64,000 nt of DNA from Actinernus sp. WN-2022 (taxonomy: Eukaryota; Cnidaria; Anthozoa; Actiniaria; Actinernidae). Position numbers and translations under genes: made by a program. The stretch is from positions 3,612,660 to 3,676,659 of the forward strand of contig JAOWCC010000577.1 of NCBI GenBank assembly GCA_030867875.1. Direction: 5' to 3'. Shown piece by piece: positions 23,425 to 34,400 of this stretch (position 1 is the stretch's first letter; the number at the start of each line of letters is the position of its first letter). Below the pieces are notes generated by a model. The model had not been told where the DNA came from. It ran no database searches and saw nothing but the letters and a program-made list of their open reading frames with translations.

Positions 23425-25186
23425 CTAATCAAATGGTATAATTGAAGGACACAAGTTTACAAGAGCAGCAGATACTCTAAGAATTTGATCAATTAATGGC
23501 GTTGATGATTTAGGATTGGTAATCAAAAAATCTGTTGTCAGTATTCCTTCTAAAATAGTATATTTCCTGCGTAATAAGCCAATCACTCTTTCTACATGAA
23601 TACGCACATTTGCAATACCCCTTGTTCTTTCAACATCAATTGGGTCCAGCTGGGCTTTGCCTTTAGTGAATGCAGGTATTACTAGCTCTGCTCTTTTAAA
23701 TGCCACACTTTCTTGGATTGTAAAACCCCTATCTGCCTGATGACCATATCTCCTGGTACTAGTTTGTCCAGTAATCCACAGTTTTCAGTAAGGAATTTGT
23801 CGGATGTTCTACCACCCCAAGCGTTAGACAGGAATGATATGGTACCTTAAATAAAATACATAATAGATATTAAGATTCAATAGAGAGATAGAGTTATAGA
23901 AAGAGTGGGAGAGCAAGACTGAGGGAGACTAAATAGAAAAATTTAGGACGACCACATCAACAATACTGTAAAAACAATTGTGTATAAATAAATATTAAGA
24001 CCATGGGGTTATTATTATTATTCATTATTATTATATTATTGTTATTATTATCATTATTATCATTACCTTGTGGAGTAATTCCAATGAGTACTTTGATGGT
24101 ATTGTGGTGTTTATATGATGAGAATGTTTGTGCTCTTGCTAGAAGGTTGGTAGGACGCTCAATGAATACTTCAAAACAGTCGATAATGACGGTAGTTCTA
24201 TTCCCAAACGAAAACTGAAAACATTTAGGCATAGTGTTCCACAATTCCTGTCGTTCTGGCCAGTATATCAGCCTTGTAAGTCGACTATCCATGACACCAA
24301 TCCATGTAGAAAATGTTCTCGAGACTGTTGATACAGAAACACAAAAGCGATATGCCAAGTCTTGAAATGGACCAACTCTTGAAATTTAGTCAAAGATTGT
24401 GATTTGCGTAGAACGTAGGGAGATACGTGTTCGAACAGAATTTGAAGAGTTCTAGCTTCGGCTAGGCCATGCAGTGTAGAACCGTACTTTCTCGTCGTTT
24501 TGCATATCTTCAGCATCAAATGGGGGTTTACATGAGCATTTATGAAACAGATAATCAAACTCCTCTGTCTGAGTGCCTGATTCGCAGGTTTCGGACTGAC
24601 CCGTGGCTTCTGTATGGGTGCTGAAGTCTTCTGTTTGGGTACTCGAGTCGATGGTTAGACTTTCTAAATGGTTTGAAACGGCGTCAACATCATGCAGTAT
24701 TGTAGACTCTTCATGCTCGTTTTGTTCCTCAGGATTCTCATTAAAAATATCTTTAACAAGTTCACCAGGTTCATCTAGTTTGGCTGATTTAGCAGCAGAT
24801 TCTCTCAAAGTCTCCTCGTGCTTACGTTTATGTCGTAGCTTCGCTCTTTCGGCCCTTTCGATATCTCTTAGTTGGCGCTCTTCGTCGTTTGCTTTGCTCT
24901 TTGTATGTCCCAGGTTCAAACTGGGGACCCAGTCAACATTGTATTTATCCCAACTGGCTGCAGGACGTCCAGAAACAAAGTGACGACTGCAAACGCGATC
25001 GTTTCGCAAGATATCTTCGGTAAGTTTATCTCGACTAATGGCGGCAATCCATCTCGTTCTACGTTCTATCGATAGTTCTTCAACCATTTCACCTTGATAT
25101 TTAGCAATAGATGGCACAGAAAAGAATTTAACATCTTTGTCTCGGCCACTTCTAGCATGGCAATTGACCATAAGACACAGTACCAT
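23425..25186 (-). pseudogene. THAP-DDE transposase of the ISL2EU-like element
   Basis: Read from 25186 the first frame (244 codons) starts MVLCLMVNCHARSG and holds a complete C2CH THAP finger (C4, C9, CSRHF), then a basic, coiled-coil and acidic linker. The DDE_Tnp_4-type catalytic region follows in other frames: [16 protein letters not shown] near 24420, then [19 protein letters not shown] with a catalytic Asp at about 24180, an intron from about 24068 to 23846 (CAAG|GTAATG ... TTTAAG|GT) that contains an AAT microsatellite, then [15 protein letters not shown] and a DRGF Asp near 23730, and finally [13 protein letters not shown] with the catalytic Glu. Frameshifts near 24460 and 23740 and a missing segment near 24360 inactivate it. 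The protein would cut the element ends; the THAP finger would recognise the terminal repeats. Confidence 0.83.
24003..24068. repeat. ATT microsatellite in the transposase intron
   Basis: About 20 imperfect ATT/ATC units on the plus strand, just inside the putative splice donor of the transposase intron. Confidence 0.8.
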
Positions 25187-25323
25187 TATAAAAACGCAGA
25201 AAAAGCTTTTGAATTGGCGAACGCCACTGCTTAGTTGTCTCTGTTGTCAAGGAAAGCTGTACACAAAGATGGCGGACTGTAACCGTTGTCAAGGCGTGTG
25301 TCACGTGACTGAAAACCGAGAAT

Positions 25324-26334
25324 TCACTCAAGCTCAAAGCTGAAAGCCTATTTAGAGATCATGAGTGGCATTACCCTACACAAATTACGCCAAGTGATAA
25401 GGGTTCATTACCAGGAGAAGTCCTCGACCGAACTGTACCAAGAGCTAACTACCGCGGTCCAGGAGACTAAAGAAACTCCCCAGGAGTTCCTGCTTCGGGC
25501 TCTATCGCTAAGGGAAAGAGTAATTTATGCGTCCAAAGCTGAGGACGCCATGAAATACGAAGCCCCACTAGTGCGCAGTTTATTTGTACATGCCGTCGAG
25601 ACTGGCCTTCGAGATGAAATAATCCGCAATAAGATCAGACCAGTCCTACACGAAACAGCGTCAACTGATGAGGAAATTATGGAGTCACTGAACAAAATTG
25701 TCTCCGTAGAGGGTGAACGACAAATAAAGTTTGGCGTACGAAATAAGGAAAAGGCTTCGGTGGGTTCAATAAATGCCGAAAATGACAAACCACCGGAAAC
25801 AAAGTCTACAAACAAACCATCCCATCTTATGGCTACTTTGGAGGCGCTTCAGTTACAAATTGCGGAGTTAAACGCTAAAGTGGACGCTTCGCACACTAGC
25901 GATCAACCGGCCAGGCCCCGACGGATCCGGAACAAGTGTAAATCCTGCGAAGAAAAGAACGCTCTACAATGCGATCACTGTTCCAAGTGCGGTTCCACAG
26001 AACATCTAGCGCGAGGGTGTAAAGTCAGCTTTTCGGGAAACGCGAACAAGCTACGACCGAGGGACAGGGAGTATCGGGCGATAATCGAAAGTCCCATTGT
26101 AACAATTGTGGCAAAAGCTGGTTTTTGCGTCGTTGTGAGAACTGTGCGTGTGTTTCCTATTGTTCGGATAAATGTCAAATGTTAGACAGGGAGTCTCATC
26201 AATTGCTTTGTCACGCCATACACCATTTGACAACAAAGAGCGAAGAAACAGGAAACATAGACGATGGAGTTTTTGTGAGTCATCTCACACCGAAACAACG
26301 GACGGCGCTGGGAAAACTAATACTGAGGGAATAA
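25324..26334 (+). pseudogene. gag: Gypsy gag, second part: capsid, CCHC knuckle, MYND-like finger
   Basis: Continues Gag after the ISL2EU-like insert. A 274-codon frame (25361-26185) covers the C-terminal capsid and a spacer coiled coil (MATLEALQLQIAELNAKVD), then a retroviral-type zinc knuckle with spacing CX2CX4HX4C (CSKCGSTEHLARGC) near 25,980. In the next frame, from about 26090, comes a second metal-binding module with C-X2-C-X9-C-X2-C-X4-YC-X3-C-X7-H-X3-C spacing (CNNCGK ... YCSDKCQ ... HQLLC). This matches the MYND finger, a protein-protein interaction module unusual in Gag. One frameshift near 26085 separates the two. Confidence 0.75.
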
Positions 26335-27431
26335 ATGCACAATACTATGCTCTTTGAATGACGTACAGGGAGAGGCGCTGTGAGATACGGCCGCTCAAGT
26401 TTCTTTGGTGTCAAAGAATTATGTAAATAAACACTTTCCCTCAGCTGAAATCAGGAGCATTGCCGAGTTAATCGGAGAGTCATCGTTGGATTTGAAAGCA
26501 GCGAACGGGACTAAACGGGACTAAATGGGACTAAACGGGACTAAACCTATGAGGGCTGGATTGAAGTCGAATTCAAATTGACTGACACTATGAACATTAA
26601 CCAAATTGTTGTTTCGTTTCTGGTTTCTTCACAATCGCTTGAACTGCCTATAATTGGATATAATGTTATTGAGGAGATCGTGGAAGGTTGCACAGACAAT
26701 GACAGGCTTATGGGCGCTTTGAACTCTGTTTTAAGTACTAGTTTTAGAGGGGAAGCTAGTCAGAATGCTATGGCGTTAGTTAATTTGATACAATCGGTGA
26801 GCGAATCAGAGGAATTGTGTTCTCTGAAAACGATCAAGAAGGACGTTTTGATTCCCAAATCGGATACAGTACTAGTGACGTGTCGGGCTAATACCGGAAC
26901 TTTAGATGTTGATACACCAGCTTTATTTGAACCGGGAATTAATGCAAACATACCGTCTGGGTTAGAGATTAGCGAGACGCTGATAAAGTTACAGAAGGGG
27001 ACGGCAAGCAGAGTCAGTGTGGAAGTGACTAACAACTCAAAGCATGACATTGTACTAAAGGGAAGAACTATTCTCGGGAAATTATATCTCATACGGTCTG
27101 TGACGCCTTTGGAGGTCAGTCTCGGAGAACAACAAAGTAATTCAGGAGCACAAAGTGTTAATCTTGTTAAAGTGGACAGGCAAACACTACCAACAGAATT
27201 AATGGGCTCATTGTCAGGAATGGACCTTGGCGATTTGACGGAAACACAACGCGTTTTAGCCACGCAGATGCTCGTCGAGGAAGCGGAATCATTCTGTAAA
27301 GATGATTCCGACATTGGATATATTCCGGACTTTCAAATGAATATAAAACTAACTGACAACGAACCCGTACAAAGGAACTATTCCAGAGCACCGCGACCAC
27401 TGTATGCCGAGGTTAAACACTATATCGAAGA
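26335..27431 (+). pseudogene. pol: Gypsy protease and N-terminal reverse transcriptase region
   Basis: The aspartic-protease active-site region is visible near 26375 as DTAAQVSLVSK preceded by an in-frame TGA; retroviral-type proteases carry D-T/S-G here, so both the Gly and the Trp before it are lost. Four copies of the 10-mer CGGGACTAAA at 26512-26551 disturb the frame. A 285-codon open stretch (26578 to about 27431) then holds the flap/C-terminal protease segment (IIGYNVIEEIV) and the linker up to the first RT block (PRPLYAEVKHYIED), where the CACTA-like element interrupts it. RT resumes at 53437. Confidence 0.72.
26512..26551. repeat. 10-bp tandem repeat in the protease region
   Basis: CGGGACTAAA is present about four times with one base change. 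This looks like a local expansion after inactivation of the element. Confidence 0.8.
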
Positions 27432-27445
27432 TCCCCTTCCAGAAA

Positions 27446-27848
27446 ATGCATGCATGCGGCATGTATGCAACTGCATACATGCTGCATGCACATTTGCATG
27501 CATGCATCATGCATGCATCGTGCATGCTGCATGCATGCGGCATACATGCTGCATGCATGATGCATACATGCAAATTGGCACTTTTTTGCATGCATGCAAA
27601 TGTACTGAATTAAATGATTATGTTGGAATTACTGACAGCTAGGTCAATTGCATGTATGCAAGAATTAAGGCTGCATGCATGCAAATAATGACAAAATATT
27701 TATATAATTATATATATTTTGCATGCATGCAAGATGCATGTATGCAATTTGTATGCATGCAAATGGTATATTTGATGTTGCATGCATGCAAACTGTATGC
27801 ATGCAATATACAACTGCATGTATGCAATCTGCATACATGCAAATGCTC
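27446..27848. repeat. Left subterminal TGCATGCA array
   Basis: More than 20 copies of TGCATGCA, TGCATACATGCA or TGTATGCATGCA variants separated by 5-25 bp. The His/Cys/Met-rich open frames across it (ACMHHAC-type) are artefacts of the motif. It probably serves as a multi-site binding array for a TNPA-like protein; that role is inference from plant CACTA elements. Confidence 0.85.
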
Positions 27849-28409
27849 ACGACATGAATGACTGATAATTTGCACTCTCGTAACACATTTAAATTGTCAC
27901 AAAAAATAGTGTTTACCTGTATTTATATCTAAATAAGTAATACATTCAATGAAATATTACACAGGCAGTACAATTTGAATATTAACAATAATATTGCTTA
28001 TCCACCTCATCAATAATTATAACATGAGTCATAATTGTTTTGAAATCATTTTACTCTGCTGTCTTGCTAATATTATAATAAATTACAGTCAGACAATCAA
28101 TCAAAACCAGCAATATATTTATAGTTGTCTGTAAAGGTACAATATAATTTCAACAAAATTTGATCATGAAGAGTGCCAGGTGCTAAATTGTAGGTATTAT
28201 ATGTGTTAATTACTCAGTGATAAAATTAAAGCAGAGTATGACTATTTTGAGACCGAAACACTTAATTGTTTTTTGATATTTATAATAACCTTTATAATAA
28301 CCTAATACAATAATAATAAAGTATTATTAACTGAATAAAATCTGGATAAATTTAATGGATGTCATAATCGTTCTACTTGCAAAATTACACTAGTGTTTAA
28401 ATGCAATAA

Positions 28410-31400
28410 TTAGCTTGACAGCATTGATTCAACAATGCTGTCATTGTTGGAATGCCGCCCCCTCCTGCTTTCTATTGTGACTTGGCCTACCACACGGTTG
28501 ACATCATACGGGTTGTAGCTTTTCGGATACACACCTCGAATAAAATCTGAAAGATAGGAAACACAACAATGTGTCCAGGCAATGAAGGGAAATACAATTT
28601 TAATAAATATTCAAATTATTCTAATGATGGACAAAAGCTGATGCATGTATATAATATATGGAATATTTGCTTGCGAATAGGATTTTTATGTTTTTCCGCT
28701 GGCTAGTTTTATTAAATTGTTTATAATTATATATAAAGTCCTGTTGCCTAGCAGCCATTGGTATGCATATGCTGTGGGATAGGGGAGTGTCAAATCGATG
28801 CACTCCTCTAGGTACTGGTGGTGCTATGTAACCTCTCACCAGTGGTTGGCCATTCACTTCAGATATTCATTGAGTGAAGACGTTTGTTTTGATCTTTGGT
28901 AAGGTAAGACTCACTTTGCCTTTATTTGACCTCTCTTGTAATAGTTTTGAGACAATAATTGTTGGTTAGATTTTGTTTCATTTCGGGCATCAGTTTCTTT
29001 TTGAAGCACATAATTTTTGCTTTTCACTGAGTGAGCTAAAATGTTTTATACAAATGTATATTCTATATACTGTATTCTCATGTATTTTTCGATGTTACTG
29101 AGCATGATCAAAGCGATGTCAATTCATTCACATTACTTTCATGAACATTATGCGGCAGGTGTAAAGTACAGGTCAGGTCACTTATTGTTTACGGTACCTG
29201 AGAACCCTAGCTCTTAAGGTCAGTGAGAACCCGTCGTTTACATGTGAGCTCATCCGATGGTTAGGGTGAGGTTTCTGGTTAGAGTTTGGATTTCTCTTAG
29301 AATTAACAACCTGACCTGTGAGCTGACCTGTGACCTGTACTTTACACCGGCCGAACATTATGCGACATGGAGATTAAATTGTATCTATTATGTCAGGACT
29401 GGTAGCCAATATATGCTGTCAATATTGCATGGATAACCTCCATTAATTGCATATGTCATGTCAAGGTATGCAAAGTATGTTGATACATCATTGGGCAGTT
29501 GTCTGTTGTATGGTTTCAGTTTAGAAAGAAAAAGGATGTACATACCATGTATCAAGGAGATCCTGTGTGGATCATATTTCTTTGAAGTGTCTCTCCCAGT
29601 CAAAGTTGATGTTTTTCTTTCGGCAACCAGGAAGCGTGCTGCCTTTTTGAAATCCTTCATAGCAGCAGCTTTTGACTTCAGATGCTGGGGTATGCTTGTC
29701 ATTTTTCCAGCACCTGCAGGCACAGTTGATTTAGGTTGATTTGAAGAAGTTGAAGAAGAAGTTGACGTACTTGGTGGGGGTGGTATCTCCCATCTGTATG
29801 CTATGACATCCTGTTAGAAAACAACAGGCCAGCATATTAATATATTTACTGCATAACTATGTTATACTCTATCACACAAATTAAGACCTAATAAGTACAT
29901 GTACATGTATACTGTGTATGAGCTTAGAAGCTATAGTCATTCCATATAATATTATATTAATAACACCTTATCTGGAAAATAAGGTGCATAAGATAGGTGC
30001 ACAGAATTAATGTCAAAACGTATAAATACATGCCAGAAGCTAGATCCTTTGGAGTTGAGTGGCGTAACTCGGTGGTCACTTTGTGCCCCCCCCCTCCCCC
30101 AGGCCGAATAGAGTTAACTTTGCATTGTGGGATTAAAATGCTGACAAACATTTCAAAATGTTGATTGCCTTGGACATATATAGAAGTTCCTGCATGCAAT
30201 GTTGATACATTTGTAATTTTAGTGAAGAATTAAATGGTACAACATTAATTTCTTATTGTCTTGATTTGGTTGCACACACTCATGGTACAGAAAGGTGGAA
30301 TAGCTTCATGATGAATTAAACCATCTAATATAATGATGGTGCACGTATTATCAGTAAATAAATATGAATGGGCAATTAGCTCCCAATATTAAAGCAGTTT
30401 GATTCAATGCAAACTAAAATAGACCCAGTGCTCGATTTTAGCAGTAGTCCACTAGCCCGCAACAAGTAAAAAAATGTTTTGACTAGTAAAGTAGCTGTAC
30501 AGCTAGTACATGTAGATGTTGAGTTCAAAGTAATTGTTATGAAAAGAAAAAAAAAATGATTGTAGTATGCTGTGCAGAAGTTGACTTTGGGCTAGTAACG
30601 TTTTACCATCATAGTAGCTCAAAATTAGGGCCAGACTGAGTAAAAAAAGATCGAGCACTGAGACCACCTCAAAGTTTCCAATGCCATTTTGAAAATTATG
30701 AAAAATTTGCTGGCATGGTTTACCCACTTGCCATACAAACCTTTGAAGTCCATTGAGTTTGGTCAATGCAAATCTTGCATACCAATTGTGTACTGAAAGC
30801 TTTGCATGACCTAACTTGACAGACTACAAATGTTTGTATGGGAATAACTGGGTAACTGCATCAAAATGGCATCGGAAACTTCAAGGTTGTCTACAGGTAT
30901 TATAAGTGGATGACAAAATTGCAATTCAGCATGTAGAAACATAATAAATTATACACAAATACATAAGATTTGGCAGATATACATGTATTACTTATTGTAA
31001 CCACCAGATTCACATTGAGTGTGACAGTGCGGTGCAGCAATATTGTTATCATGATATAAAAGTGTATGTATGCAGGTGCTGCACTTATGACTATGGTGCA
31101 GTATACATGTATGTGGATAAATGTCTATGATAAATAACAATATTATTATTTGATTGAGATATTAGTTCATTAAAAAATATAGAATAATGCTGGCTAATGT
31201 CTCCTTAAGCTACATGTAGATCTATATTGAACACAGAGATAAACCATGAGGCTTTATTACCTCCTATCATAAAATTAGAACAGCATAAATTTATAGTATA
31301 CAATGTATATAATAATATTATGTGATTACCTTTGAAACAACAGTTGATTCACAGCCTTTACTCCTGGGTTTTGTTGCAGGGAGGGGATTCTCTATGGATT

Positions 31401-34400
31401 CTGGTACATTCTGCATGGTAAATGAACTAAGTTTAATTGCATACTTATATTAACAAAAAAATTTTTTTATAGACAATAGTATTTTAGATCTTGAGGCAAG
31501 CCAGACTGATCAGGCATAATACATATTTAGCATACATGTACTGGTATTTGTTTCCAGCAGGAGTCCATAGAAGGAGGAGCCCATGCACACTCTCCTGCAT
31601 AGAAAAATAGCTGTGTGAATGCATAATGAGAAGTAACATTTTGTCGTGTGATTGGTTTAGTGCAGGTATCCTTTGCCTACTTTCGCAGGAAACACAACGT
31701 TAAAAATAGCTACATCATCTGTTCTGCTGTTGGACAGACCTAATCTGGGAGATGCATGCTCCTGCATGGTAATGGGCTCCTGTTTCCAGACAATTTAAGT
31801 GTTCTCTATATGTACATGCAATTAACTGCAATAATACTTTTTACAACAACCGCCAATTTTCTCGCAATCTGATTGGCTAATTTTCATATGCAATATTTTA
31901 ACAGACGCGCGGCCGGCTTTCGAAGCGGGCTTTGCAGAGATTTGTGAATTCACGTTGTGTACACATCTGTTCCAAAAATCAAGAAAATGAGGATTTTAAA
32001 AGTATTTCATCACTGGGAAAAGTTAATCGGTGAGTCAAACTTCTTGTGTGGTGCCATTTGTCAAAATTTGAGCTATCTCTCGAGTCGAAGAAAGCATTTT
32101 CGGCTAATTTGTGATCAACTTTGTGACAAGTTCGACCGATCTTTTAGAACTAGAACTGAGAAATGGTATTGAATTAAATACATAATCTTCTAGTTCGTGA
32201 TTAAAATATCTTATTCAGGATATTTACATAACGTTTTTAAGTAGAAACAAACAGTTTAGAGTAGCTTAGGTATTTTTCTAGAGTTCGGGAAAGCATAAAG
32301 ATGTGTTTACGTTTCGGACTTTACGACTCGAAAGGCAGTTTGTACACACTCATTTGAAGCTAAAAGTGTTTTGTAGTTGTAAAAAAATAATTGAAGTTAG
32401 TTTTTTATGTGTCTGTCCTAATATTGACAATGATTTTCGTCATAACATGGCCAGAATAGCTGTGGATCCACTCAGCGAAGATGCCTCGTGGATCCACAGC
32501 TATTTTGACCATATTATGACAAAAATCATTGTCAATATTAGGACAGACACAAAAAACTAACTTCAATTTGTTAAATTGATCTCAATTGTTTTAAACTGTA
32601 TACTGTACATGTATTTGAGGCTTTGGCAATAACTCAACAAAACAAGACAATAAATTATAATCCACAGATAATAATACATTAATTTATTTTATGTACTTAC
32701 ATTAATTTATGTGATGTACTTAATTAAAGCTTAATACTTACTGTAGCAGGCTTTGCAGTAAAGGCTGCCACCTTATCTTTCAACCCACTGATCACTGAAA
32801 ATAATAAGAGGGCATGAATGAATTCTCCAATTATATCCAAGAAAAAAAGCTGATCAGGCTGAGACAATCATGGTTTACCACAATACATGTAGTTATAAGT
32901 TACATGTACATAGAGAGTGTAACATCCTGGTATTAATTTAATTTAAAGCCCTGTATGGCTAATTATACAACTTCATATAAATGGGATATGTCAGGGGGAT
33001 TATTATCTCAGTTGTCATGAAAAGGTTTACTGAAATGGAGCATTAGGGGAATTATACATGAACTGAGTAAATTTACATTTAGTGCTTACTTTTGTTCAGC
33101 AGCCCAATCTCCTGCCTGTTCCTTTCTACTGACATCTGACATTCCAGACAATGCTGAAAAATGCACATAATTATTTGTGTTAAGATTGTAAACAATACAG
33201 TTTACTTACTCCACTTCTTAAACAGTTTTGTTATACACCTCATTGTTTTTGTACTGTGTATGCTAATTTAGTCTGCTGCTGGAATTAAGCCAGTACATTT
33301 TTTTGTTTGACGTTTAATGTTTATATGTCATTGTGTGAATGTATATCATGTGTACCTTTTCCAAAATTATTCTGTTTGAACACTAAATGACTAAAGCATT
33401 TTAATCAGAACTATTCTAATTATATTCTACTTGTACTGTAAATGACAGTTGAAAATATATTTATACAATTAAACTGAATGTTGGACTTGTTCCAAGTCGA
33501 ACTCGCTTAGTCAATGGGTAAGCGATTAAGTGAGTGGGTCAAAAATCGAGTGCGAGAATCGAAGCGAGAGGTGAGTTCAACTTGTTTCACTTGGAGGAAA
33601 TTGAATCGGGGGATTATGTTATGGCGCGAAAACATGTTTCAGGGGCGGAGCTTACATTTCACGCCTTTGACAAACTCTTTCCGAGTACAATCAAATTGTA
33701 AATACCACATCCACAGTCAACTGACTTGACACGTCAACATACAATGCCTCAAGAATTGATGCTTTGTGATTGGGCAAATCTTAGTATGTGATAAGCCATG
33801 CCTCCGGTTGAAAAATCAACCGGTAAATTTGGCGCGCTGCAAGTGAGAAAAGTCCTTCATACGGGGGGCTAAGAAGGACTTTGAGAGAGTCTAACTGAAT
33901 GTCACCATGTTTTAATAATTTACATGAACAATAAAAATTATGCACCTTGCAGCAGCTGCTCTCATTTCCAAGCTCTACACTTGCAGTGTCCATGTAGCTT
34001 GGAACAATTCCTTTACCATTCACCTCCTCTGTACGTGAGCTGCATCCTTTCACCTCTCCCTTGCTCAAATTTTGGTTAGGTTCACTTGAACTGGAGTGTA
34101 GCAGCGAGGAGGAAAAGTTACACTCGTGTTCCATTTGGGTGATCTGCGTCCTGCTTATCAAGTCTTTTTGCTTTTTTTGGATTTGGTCCAAAGATGCACC
34201 TGATTTGCCTCTTTCTTTTGCTGCTTTACCCTTCTTCTGCAGCTTCTTAGAAGGCTTACATGTAGTTCCTGGGGATGGTTTCTTGGCCTTCTTAGCTTTA
34301 GGCTCCTTTTGTGTAGATTCAACAGGAGTCTGAGTAAGATATAACCTCTCTGCGGCAGCTTTGGTTGCTTAAAATGTATGAGCAGAATTTTTTATCAGAA

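Larger units (their letters stand above)
17460..25321. mobile_element. ISL2EU-like (Harbinger superfamily) DNA transposon
   Basis: The ends are inverted: TCTCGGTTTGCATGTGACGT at the left, and at the right a complement of TCTCGGTTTTCAGTCACGTG. A second matching block, CCGCCATCTTTGTGTACA, lies about 50 bp inside each end. The 2-bp flank AT is duplicated (17458-17459, 25322-25323). It carries two convergent genes: a SWIM/YqaJ/PHD/Ulp1 protein (+) and a THAP-DDE transposase (-). From memory, ISL2EU elements combine a THAP-type transposase with a YqaJ-like nuclease and short duplications, which fits. Without the foldback element nested at 18209 it is about 5.7 kb. Both genes are damaged. Confidence 0.82.

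Noticed and set aside
24603..25075. Plus-strand open frames of 126 and 67 codons
   Set aside because: They are antisense to the THAP and linker region of the transposase and have a low-complexity Ser-rich composition.
27404..27886. His/Cys/Met-rich open frames that look like metal-binding proteins
   Set aside because: They are translations of the TGCATGCA array in all frames; the same occurs at 52967-53500.
28621..28857. Extra exon of the BEN-like gene (NGQPLVRGYIAPP)
   Set aside because: Exon 7 joins exon 8 directly in phase; including this stretch would need a 17-nt microexon and breaks the phase.
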